DNA of 6,702 bases from CAWELS01 sp964468205 (GTDB lineage Bacteria; Acidobacteriota; Terriglobia; Bryobacterales; Bryobacteraceae): assembly GCA_964468205.1 (NCBI GenBank), contig CAYXVG010000149.1, forward strand, positions 1 to 6,702, read 5' to 3'. The notes under the pieces are model-generated. The model was not told where the DNA came from. It did no database searches and worked only from the letters and a program-made list of their open reading frames with translations. The stretch's first letter is position 1. Every line of letters starts with the position of its first letter. Made by a program: the position numbers and the translations under genes. Positions 1-6,271 of the stretch are shown here, one piece after another.

Positions 1-2312
1 TTGATCCGCCGTATGGGATTAGGTTCAATTCGAACTTTCAGTGGTCGACGACGAGTCGGGATGTCAAAGACACCGCCGACCACATCACGCGAGAGCCCGA
101 GCAGGTAAAAGCATTTCGCGATACGTGGCGGGACGGAATGAATTCGTACTTAACCTATCTTCGCGACCGACTCGTTGTCATTCGAGATCTGCTATCGGAA
201 ACAGGTTCGATCTTCTTGCAGATTGGAGATGAGAACTTCGACAAAATGAAACTGCTACTGGACGAAGTGCTCGGTTCGCAGAACTTCCTTGCGTGTATCT
301 TCGTTAGTAAGACCAGCGGCTTCGGTGACACCAAAACCATCGGGAATGTCGGAGACTTCCTTCTCTGGTACGCCAAGGATTGGCAACAGGTTAAGTATCG
401 CCAACCGTTCGTGGAAAAGGACGAGGAAAGCGCTCTGGCAAAGGACTACAAGTATTACTTCGACTTCCTGACGGGTTCGTCAACACCAAAATCACGAGTG
501 CGAACATTGGGACCGCGGTTCCAACGCCTAGCGACGTATTCTTCAACTACCAGCCAAGGCGAGACTGCTTCGGGTTCCTACTCTCTAGATCACCGTGGGA
601 AGAGGTTCTCGTGCGCGGGCGGTCAACACTGGAAGACGACTCAAGCTGGCATGAACAGACTCCTTAAAGCGAACCGAATCTACCAGCGGTCGAATTCACT
701 CCGCTATGTGCGTCTCTTGGATGACTATCGAGCTTCGCCTGTTACCAACCTATGGACAGATCTGCGGTGGGGGTACGACGCCTCCGACAAGCGGTACGTC
801 GTTGAAACGAATCCGCAGATCGTGAGCCGCTGCATTTTGATGGCAACAGATCCCGGAGACCTCGTTCTTGACCCCACGTGCGGCTCAGGAACGACAGCCT
901 TCGTCTCGGAACAATGTGGCCGTCGCTGGATCACCATCGATACCTCCCGTGTCGCTCTCGCCCTGGCGCGGGCCCGGATCATGGGCGCACGCTACCCGTA
1001 CTACTTGCTTGCTGACAGCCGCGACGGGCAACTGAAGGAAGCTGAAGTGGCGCAGACGGAGCCGTCGAGCGCGCCGACCCGAGGCGACATCCGACAGGGC
1101 TTCGTCTACGAGCGCGTGCCGCACATCACGCTGAAGTCGATTGCCAACAACGCGGAGATCGACGTCATTTGGGAGAAGTATCAGGAGATGCTGGAGCCGT
1201 TGCGGAAGGATCTCAACGCGGCGCTGGGGAGGAAGTGGGAGGAGTGGGAGATTCCGCGGGAGGCCGGGGAGGAGTGGCCGGAAGAGGCGAAGGAGCTGCA
1301 CGCGGAGTGGTGGGAGCAGCGGATTGGCCGGCAGAAGGAGATTGACGCGTCGATCGCGGCGAAGGCGGACTACGAGTATCTCTACGACAAGCCGTACGTG
1401 GACAGGAAGAAGGTGCGGGTGGCGGGGCCGTTCACGGTGGAGAGTCTGTCGCCGCACCGAATGCTGGCGGTGGATGCGGACGATGAGCTGATCGACCCGG
1501 CGGAGAAGGTGAGAGACCGCGACGGAGAGGCGCAGGAGTTCGTCCAGATGGTCCTCCAGCACTTGCGGACGAATCCGGTGCAGCAGGCACACAAGGAAGA
1601 CAAGATCGACTTCTCGTCGGTGGCGGCGTGGCCAGGAGAGTACGTTTGCGCGGAGGGCAGGTACTGGGAAGGCGGCGAGGCCGAGGGACGGGAGCGGCGG
1701 GCGGCCATCTTCGTGGGTCCGGAGTTCGGGACCGTGTCGCGGCCGGATCTGGTGGCGGCGGCGAGGGAGGCGGGGGACGCCGGGTTCGACGTGTTGGTGG
1801 CCTGCGCGTTCAACTATGACGCGCATTCCTCGGAGTTCGAGAAGCTGGGGCGGATTCCGGTATTGAAGGCGCGGATGAACGCGGACCTGCACATGGCGGA
1901 GGACTTAAAGAACACGGGCAAGGGGAATCTGTTCGTGATCTTTGGCGAGCCGGATATCGAAATTCTGGCCGCGGACGGCGGGCAGATTCAGGTGAAGGTG
2001 AATGGCGTGGATGTCTTCGATCCGAAGACGGGCGAGGTGCGGAGCGACGGGGCGGACGGGATGGCCTGCTGGTTCATCGACACCGATTACAACGAGGAGA
2101 GTTTTTTCGTGCGCCACGCGTATTTTCTGGGGGCGAACGATCCGTACAAGGCGCTGAAGACGACGCTGAAGGCAGAGATCAATGAGGAGGCGTGGGAGAC
2201 GTTGAACAGCGACACTTCGCGGCCGTTCGAGAAGCCGGAGTCGGGGCGGATCGCGGTGAAGGTGATCAACCATCTGGGCGATGAGGTGATGAAGGTGTTC
2301 CGGGTGGAGTGA
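1..2312 (+). CDS. Site-specific DNA adenine methyltransferase, beta class (type III Mod-like), 5'-truncated by window edge
   Basis: Predicted to transfer methyl groups from S-adenosylmethionine to adenine in DNA, as the modification part of a restriction or defence system. The frame is open from base 3 with no stop upstream of the first ATG (138), and it starts with DPPYG, the catalytic motif IV. The true start is therefore outside the window; 769 residues are visible and, from memory of relatives, roughly 200 are missing. Visible residues 24-36 (about DTADHITREPEQV) and the block around TSQGE (183) are family-like. The SAM-binding motif I, DPTCGSGTT, is at visible residues 290-298. Motif IV before motif I is the beta-class order, and DPPY favours N6-adenine. 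A helical, Glu/Lys/Trp-rich region follows, then a conserved C-terminal domain ending near KVFRVE. The family call is strong. The partner is unknown: no restriction subunit is visible here. Codon use becomes strongly G-ending after about base 1030. Confidence 0.93.
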   Translation, partial: DPPYGIRFNSNFQWSTTSRDVKDTADHITREPEQVKAFRDTWRDGMNSYLTYLRDRLVVIRDLLSETGSIFLQIGDENFDKMKLLLDEVLGSQNFLACIFVSKTSGFGDTKTIGNVGDFLLWYAKDWQQVKYRQPFVEKDEESALAKDYKYYFDFLTGSSTPKSRVRTLGPRFQRLATYSSTTSQGETASGSYSLDHRGKRFSCAGGQHWKTTQAGMNRLLKANRIYQRSNSLRYVRLLDDYRASPVTNLWTDLRWGYDASDKRYVVETNPQIVSRCILMATDPGDLVLDPTCGSGTTAFVSEQCGRRWITIDTSRVALALARARIMGARYPYYLLADSRDGQLKEAEVAQTEPSSAPTRGDIRQGFVYERVPHITLKSIANNAEIDVIWEKYQEMLEPLRKDLNAALGRKWEEWEIPREAGEEWPEEAKELHAEWWEQRIGRQKEIDASIAAKADYEYLYDKPYVDRKKVRVAGPFTVESLSPHRMLAVDADDELIDPAEKVRDRDGEAQEFVQMVLQHLRTNPVQQAHKEDKIDFSSVAAWPGEYVCAEGRYWEGGEAEGRERRAAIFVGPEFGTVSRPDLVAAAREAGDAGFDVLVACAFNYDAHSSEFEKLGRIPVLKARMNADLHMAEDLKNTGKGNLFVIFGEPDIEILAADGGQIQVKVNGVDVFDPKTGEVRSDGADGMACWFIDTDYNEESFFVRHAYFLGANDPYKALKTTLKAEINEEAWETLNSDTSRPFEKPESGRIAVKVINHLGDEVMKVFRVE
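2306..2309 (+). promoter_or_regulatory. Ribosome binding site deciding the kinase-like gene start
   Basis: GGAG lies 5 nt before the ATG at 2315, inside the last codons of the methyltransferase gene. A GTG at 2309 overlaps the methyltransferase stop as GTGA and would add two residues, but it sits on top of this GGAG and has only a weak G-rich stretch before it. The ATG at 2315 is therefore preferred. Either choice implies translational coupling to the upstream gene. Confidence 0.5.
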
Positions 2313-2314
2313 GA

Positions 2315-3127
2315 ATGGCGTGGCTGCCGACGATTGTTCTCCGGTTCATCAAGGTATTCCCGACGAGCACGAACGTAGCGCAAGTGGACACTGACGCGGG
2401 CGAGGGGTTTCTGAAGGCGATGGGGAATCCGGAGGGACCGCATGCGCTGGCTTGCGAGTTGGTGGGGACGATGCTGGCGGAATGGCTCGGGCTACGAACT
2501 TTGAACTATGCTGTCGTGGAAGTTACTCCTGAAGATGAGATACCTCTGAACAACGGAGCGTTGGCAGATCCAGGCCCGGCCTTTATCACACAGGCGGAAC
2601 AGGGTTTTCCCTGGGGTGGAGAACCTGAGACGCTGCTTCGTGCCGAGAACCATCAGGATTGCGCAAAACTCGTGGCGCTCGATACTTGGATCCGGAACTG
2701 CGACCGCTACCGGCCGGAGCCAAGGTTCAGGATGAACCGGGATAATGTATTCCTTTCTTACGCGGGCGAAGGTGGAGACTGTATCGTCCTCAAGGCGATT
2801 GACCACACCCACGCATTCACTTGCGGCGGCGAGCTGACACGCAGGATTGGTCACATCAGTGGCATCCAGGACGCAACGGTCTTCGGCGCCTTTCCGGAGT
2901 TTGTTCCGCTACTTTATCGCACAGATGTGAGATCAGCAGCCGATCGATTGATACAGATGGACCGCGAGCAGGCGGACGGCTTCGTCAAGCGAGTTCCCGA
3001 GGAGTGGCAGGTTGGGACCCAGGTGCGAGATGCTTGGAGTAGCTTCATTGCGCAGCGAGCAGCGTTCGTTGCCGCGAACATTGAGGAGTGGCTGTTTCAC
3101 AGGCAGCCCGGGAGGAATGACACATGA
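2315..3127 (+). CDS. HipA-family kinase-like protein
   Basis: Small protein (270 aa) of the HipA-like kinase group that often lies next to DUF3037 genes. Numbering from the ATG: a candidate ATP-binding lysine in GFLKAM (about K34), an acidic helix in ACELVGTMLAEWLGL (46-60), the catalytic-loop-like segment DTWIRNCDRY (D130 as candidate catalytic Asp), a following Asn in NRDNVFL (about N144), and IDHTHAF (D163), which resembles the metal-binding Asp motif of HipA. It is much shorter than E. coli HipA (about 440 aa) and lacks that protein's N-terminal subdomain. It begins 2 nt after the methyltransferase stop and overlaps the DUF3037 start by ATGA, so it is probably cotranslated. Substrate and activity are unknown; a classic toxin role should not be assumed, since no HipB-like partner is adjacent. 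Codon use switches near base 2500 from G-ending to mixed. The alternative GTG start is at 2309. Confidence 0.78.
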   Translation: MAWLPTIVLRFIKVFPTSTNVAQVDTDAGEGFLKAMGNPEGPHALACELVGTMLAEWLGLRTLNYAVVEVTPEDEIPLNNGALADPGPAFITQAEQGFPWGGEPETLLRAENHQDCAKLVALDTWIRNCDRYRPEPRFRMNRDNVFLSYAGEGGDCIVLKAIDHTHAFTCGGELTRRIGHISGIQDATVFGAFPEFVPLLYRTDVRSAADRLIQMDREQADGFVKRVPEEWQVGTQVRDAWSSFIAQRAAFVAANIEEWLFHRQPGRNDT

Positions 3128-3921
3128 GTTACGCGAAAGGATACTACTCGATCATTCAATACTGCCCGGACGCATCGCGGTTGGAGACGGTGAATCTCGG
3201 CGTTGCGCTATTCTGCCCCGAGTTGCGTTTCCTTGAGGTGAAGTTCGGGCGACGGAGGACTCAGGTAAGCCAATTGTTCGGAAAGCAGGACTGGGAATTC
3301 GTTGACTTGCAGCAGTCGGCGATCGAGGAGAGGCTGGAAGGAGATCGGGAGATGTTCCAGACTCTTGGCGATTTCCAGACGTATGTGTCTCGCCGCGCCA
3401 ACGCTCTGATCATGACGAATCCGCGGCCGGTGAAGGTGGAGGACCCCATTCTCGAACTCGATCATCTGCTCGGTCGTCTCGTCGGGGCATCTTCTCAGCG
3501 TCAGCACCGAGCGCCGCGAATTGACAAGCAACTCGGAACGGTCTTTCAGGATGCGGGCGTTGTCTCTCGACTGAGGCCAAATGTGACCGTAGCTCCGCCC
3601 TCACTTCCCAAGCCGGTGAAGGTCCCGTTTGCGTATCGGAACGGCCGGCTGAATCTAATTGAGCCGGTTTCGTTTGAGGGGAAATCGGCCGGGGCGGTTT
3701 TTCGGGCGGCAAGCGTAAAGGCTGTCGAAGGCGAGTACGTGAACGAGTACAGGGAATCGGACTACGGTGACTTGAACTTCGTTGTAGTCGCGAAGTTCGC
3801 GGCCGGCCAGGAGCGTGAACTCAAGACCGTCAAGGAAGTGTTGGGTAGACACCGAGTCGAGATGCACGAGTTTGGGGAGCTGGAATCGCTGATTCACGAC
3901 ATCCGCCGGCACGCCCACTAG
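3124..3921 (+). CDS. DUF3037 family protein
   Basis: 265-residue soluble protein with no signal peptide or membrane segment visible. The N-terminus carries the family signature: YYSIIQYCPD (7-16), then E21 and VNLGVALF (23-30), followed by a basic stretch FGRRRTQ (41-47). The remainder is mixed alpha/beta with a basic, proline-rich middle (about 150-190). DUF3037 has no established biochemical function that I know of, but these genes recurrently sit directly beside HipA-like kinase genes, as here. The start is supported by GGAGGA at 3111-3116, 7 nt upstream, and by the ATGA overlap with the kinase-like gene. A partnership with the kinase-like protein (substrate, regulator or complex member) is an inference from this conserved pairing. 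The gene has mixed third positions, unlike the G-rich coding on both sides. Confidence 0.85.
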   Translation: MSYAKGYYSIIQYCPDASRLETVNLGVALFCPELRFLEVKFGRRRTQVSQLFGKQDWEFVDLQQSAIEERLEGDREMFQTLGDFQTYVSRRANALIMTNPRPVKVEDPILELDHLLGRLVGASSQRQHRAPRIDKQLGTVFQDAGVVSRLRPNVTVAPPSLPKPVKVPFAYRNGRLNLIEPVSFEGKSAGAVFRAASVKAVEGEYVNEYRESDYGDLNFVVVAKFAAGQERELKTVKEVLGRHRVEMHEFGELESLIHDIRRHAH

Positions 3922-3937
3922 GCCGGCAATCGAGAGT

Positions 3938-6001
3938 ATGGACTTCCGCATCGCCGACACATTCACCGACAGCCTGGCGCGGTTGACTGGCGAGGAACAG
4001 AGAGCCGCCAAGACGGCTGCCTTTGACTTGCAGGTGGATCCGTCGCATCCGGGGCTGAAGCTGCACAAGATCGAGAAGGCCAAAGATCCAGGATTCCTTT
4101 CAGTGCGCGTGAGCCGGGACCTGCGGCTGATTCTGCACAGGGCTGACGAGAGTGTGCTTCTCTGCTACGTCGATCACCACGACAAGGCGTACGAATGGGC
4201 AAGGCGGCGAAGACTGGAGACGCATCCGAAGACCGGGGCGGCGCAGTTGGTCGAGGTCCGGGAGACGGTTCGGGAGATCGAGGTTCCGAAGTATGTGGAG
4301 GTGGAGCGCGAACGGCCTCTGCTGTTCGGGCATCTTCCCGCCGAAGAGTTGCTGAGTTACGGCGTACCGGTTGACTGGCTCGGCGAGGTCCGGCAGGCGA
4401 CGGAGGACACGCTGCTAGAGGTAGCCACACGCCTACCGGCCGAAGCGGGCGAGGCATTGCTGGCGCTGGCGATGGGCGAGAAGCCGGCGGTCCCGACGGA
4501 AACGGGCGGCGACCCGTTCGCGCATCCCGACGCGTTGCGGCGGTTCCGGTTGATGGGGGATGTGGAGGAGTTGCGGCGGGCGCTCGAGTATCCGTGGGAG
4601 AAGTGGACGATCTTCCTGCATCCGGAGCAGCGAAAACTGGTGGAACGGGAGTTTCGCGGGGCGGCGCGGGTGGCCGGGTCGGCGGGGACGGGGAAGACGA
4701 TTGTGGCCCTGCACCGGGCGGCGTTTCTGGCACGGAGCGAGCGGGACGCGCGGGTGCTGATGACCACGTTTTCGGAGACGCTGGCGAATGCGCTGCGGAC
4801 GAAGCTGCGGCGGCTGACCGGAAGCGAGCCGCGGCTGCTGGAGCGGATCGAAGTTCATTCGATGGACGCGGTGGGGCGGAGGCTGTACGAATCGCGGTTC
4901 GGGCGTCCACGGATCGCGGCGCGGGAGGCGGTTCGGGAACTGCTGGTGAAGGCGGCGGAGGCCGAGGGGGAGAAGCGGTTCACGCCACGGTTCCTGGTTT
5001 CGGAGTGGGAGGCCGTAGCGGACGCGTGGCGGCTGGAGAGTTGGGAGGCGTACCGGGACGTGGCGCGGTTGGGGCGCAAGACGAGGCTGCCCGAGAAACG
5101 CCGCGAGGTGCTGTGGGCGATCTTCGAACGGGTGCGGGCCGGGCTGCGGGAACAGGACATGGTGACGCAGGCGGGAGTGTTTCACCGGCTGACGGAGAGT
5201 CTGGCGGACGGGAAGCGGCCGCCGTTTGATTTCGCGGTGGTGGACGAGGCGCAGGACGTGAGCGTGCCGCAGTTGCGTTTCCTGGCGGCGCTGGGAACGG
5301 GCAGGCCGGACGCTTTGTTCTTCGCGGGCGACCTGGGGCAGCGGATTTTCCAGCAGCCGTTTTCGTGGAGGGCGCTCGGGGTGGACGTGCGGGGGCGGTC
5401 GTCAAGGTTGCGGATCAACTACCGGACCTCGCACCAGATCCGGATGCAGGCGGACCGGTTGTTGGGTCCGGAGTTGTCGGATGTGGACGGGATTATGGAA
5501 GAGCGGAGGGGGACGCAGTCGACGTTTAACGGTCCGGAACCGGAAATCCGGACGTTTGGAACGGCGGAGGAGGAGAGCCGGGCGGTGGGGGAGTGGATCG
5601 CGGCGCGGATTGGCGAGGGAGTGGCTCCGGAGGAGGTCGGGGTGTTCGTGCGCTCGAAGGCGGAGCTGGAGCGGGCGAAGGCGGCGGTGGAAGTGGCCGG
5701 GGCGAAGGCGCGGGTGCTCGACGAGAAGGTGGAGACGGCGGGCGGCTGCATTTCGCTGAGCACGATGCACCTGGCGAAGGGGCTGGAGTTCCGGGCGGTG
5801 GCGGCGATGGCGTGCGATGACGAGGTGATTCCGTCCCAGGGGCGGATTGAGAGGGTAGCGGATGAGGGCGACCTGGAGGATGTCTATAATACCGAGCGGC
5901 ATTTGCTGTACGTGGCTTGCACGCGGGCACGGGACTTTCTGCTGGTGACGGGGGTGGAGCCGGGGTCGGAATTCCTGGACGATCTGGGGCTGGAGGGGTG
6001 A
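3938..6001 (+). CDS. SF1 UvrD/Rep-like helicase with N-terminal RelE/ParE-like domain
   Basis: 687-residue predicted ATP-dependent 3'-5' DNA helicase or translocase. Residues 1-92 resemble the RelE/ParE toxin fold: a helical start (DTFTDSLARL), then FLSVRVSRDLRLILH (53-67) and LLCYVDHHDKAYEWARRR (74-91), matching the typical 'R-V..D-R-I-I' and 'V-HHD-AY-WA' strands. A linker of about 130 residues follows. The helicase core shows a Q-motif-like HPEQ (228-231), Walker A GSAGTGKT (247-254), Walker B DEAQD (436-440), motif III GDLGQ (464-468), NYRT (494-497), motif V HLAKGLEF (611-618) and motif VI YVACTRAR with R663/R665. All core motifs look intact. The gene starts 16 nt after DUF3037 with only a weak GAGAG ribosome site (3932-3936), but the N-terminus fits the domain. 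It is probably the last gene of the operon. Whether the RelE-like part cleaves RNA or only serves as a binding domain is unknown. From about 4550 the codons are strongly G-ending. Confidence 0.92.
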   Translation: MDFRIADTFTDSLARLTGEEQRAAKTAAFDLQVDPSHPGLKLHKIEKAKDPGFLSVRVSRDLRLILHRADESVLLCYVDHHDKAYEWARRRRLETHPKTGAAQLVEVRETVREIEVPKYVEVERERPLLFGHLPAEELLSYGVPVDWLGEVRQATEDTLLEVATRLPAEAGEALLALAMGEKPAVPTETGGDPFAHPDALRRFRLMGDVEELRRALEYPWEKWTIFLHPEQRKLVEREFRGAARVAGSAGTGKTIVALHRAAFLARSERDARVLMTTFSETLANALRTKLRRLTGSEPRLLERIEVHSMDAVGRRLYESRFGRPRIAAREAVRELLVKAAEAEGEKRFTPRFLVSEWEAVADAWRLESWEAYRDVARLGRKTRLPEKRREVLWAIFERVRAGLREQDMVTQAGVFHRLTESLADGKRPPFDFAVVDEAQDVSVPQLRFLAALGTGRPDALFFAGDLGQRIFQQPFSWRALGVDVRGRSSRLRINYRTSHQIRMQADRLLGPELSDVDGIMEERRGTQSTFNGPEPEIRTFGTAEEESRAVGEWIAARIGEGVAPEEVGVFVRSKAELERAKAAVEVAGAKARVLDEKVETAGGCISLSTMHLAKGLEFRAVAAMACDDEVIPSQGRIERVADEGDLEDVYNTERHLLYVACTRARDFLLVTGVEPGSEFLDDLGLEG

Positions 6002-6125
6002 GGGGATGGTAGGTGAGAGGCACGAGTGTGATGGAGGAGCCTGCTGGAACCGGAGGAGGACGAAGGGTCAGATACGGAGGCGAAACCTTGGATTCGATGC
6101 AAATTGTGAGACCAGAGGCAACGTC

Positions 6126-6167
6126 AAACCGCCAGAACGGGCTGACACTCTTGAGGCCGGTTTTTTT
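6126..6167 (+). terminator. Possible intrinsic terminator after the helicase gene
   Basis: AAACCGCC (6126-6133) can pair with GGCCGGTTT (6155-6163), with one bulged C, and is followed by a run of seven T (6161-6167). The loop is long (about 21 nt), which weakens the case. It sits 125 nt after the helicase stop and before the toxin remnant and antitoxin, a sensible place to end the four-gene transcript. The same bases could instead be decayed toxin coding sequence. Confidence 0.4.
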
Positions 6168-6175
6168 GTGCGTGA

Positions 6176-6271
6176 ATCCAGCAGAGAAGGTGCCGGGGGA
6201 TACTGACCCGCAAGATCCCAGAGCGAGAGATTGCGCTGGCGCTGCGCCGCGCGAAGGAGATTGAGGGATGA
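6176..6271 (+). pseudogene. 3' remnant of a HigB/Gp49-type toxin gene
   Basis: The frame ending with TGA at 6269-6271 encodes RKIPEREIALALRRAKE plus three residues. This closely resembles the C-terminus of RelE/HigB Gp49-family toxins (typical pattern KKTQKTP-REI-LALRR-KE). It overlaps the antitoxin ATG by ATGA, the usual toxin-antitoxin arrangement. The frame has a stop at 6173-6175 just upstream and no ATG, GTG or TTG start after it. The preceding bases in another frame (6150-6190) read LEAGFFVRESS, vaguely like the toxin's hydrophobic strand before its Lys-Lys motif, which would mean a frameshift of about 30 nt of extra sequence. Only 266 nt separate the helicase stop from the antitoxin start, too short for a typical 100-120 aa toxin, so the 5' end is missing or overwritten. 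The C-terminal match is convincing by eye; the upstream part is speculative. Confidence 0.55.
6254..6259 (+). promoter_or_regulatory. Ribosome binding site of the XRE antitoxin
   Basis: AAGGAG lies 8 nt before the antitoxin ATG at 6268 and inside the last codons of the toxin remnant. It is the strongest ribosome site in the window along with the DUF3037 one. It could keep the antitoxin translated even though the toxin is broken. Confidence 0.55.

Larger units (their letters stand above)
6002..6267. other. Intergenic region between operon and antitoxin module
   Basis: No intact gene is supported in this 266-nt gap. Short open frames exist in all three + frames (for example 6013-6264) but none resembles a known family over its length. 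The gap holds the possible terminator (6126-6167) and the toxin remnant (about 6176-6271). I see no convincing sigma-70 promoter, although one for the antitoxin would be expected if the terminator works. Confidence 0.6.

Noticed and set aside
885..1892. Long minus-strand open frame of 335 codons opposite the methyltransferase
   Set aside because: Its translation is Arg/Leu/Pro-rich low complexity, the expected shadow of G-ending GC-rich codons on the + strand; the + strand frame has clear family motifs.
138..2312. ATG at 138 as the true methyltransferase start
   Set aside because: The frame is open back to base 3 and encodes the catalytic DPPYG motif and further family sequence, so the gene continues beyond the window edge.
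3963..4910. Minus-strand open frame of 315 codons opposite the helicase
   Set aside because: Pro/Ala/Ser/Arg-rich shadow with no recognisable domain; the + strand encodes the RelE-like domain and Walker A there.
4594..5229. Plus-strand open frame of 211 codons in another phase within the helicase
   Set aside because: Gly/Ala/Arg-rich composition typical of a shifted reading of GC-rich DNA; it overlaps the helicase core.
6013..6264. 83-codon open frame between helicase and antitoxin as a real small gene
   Set aside because: No family resemblance, no convincing ribosome site, and it conflicts with the toxin-like frame that overlaps the antitoxin start.
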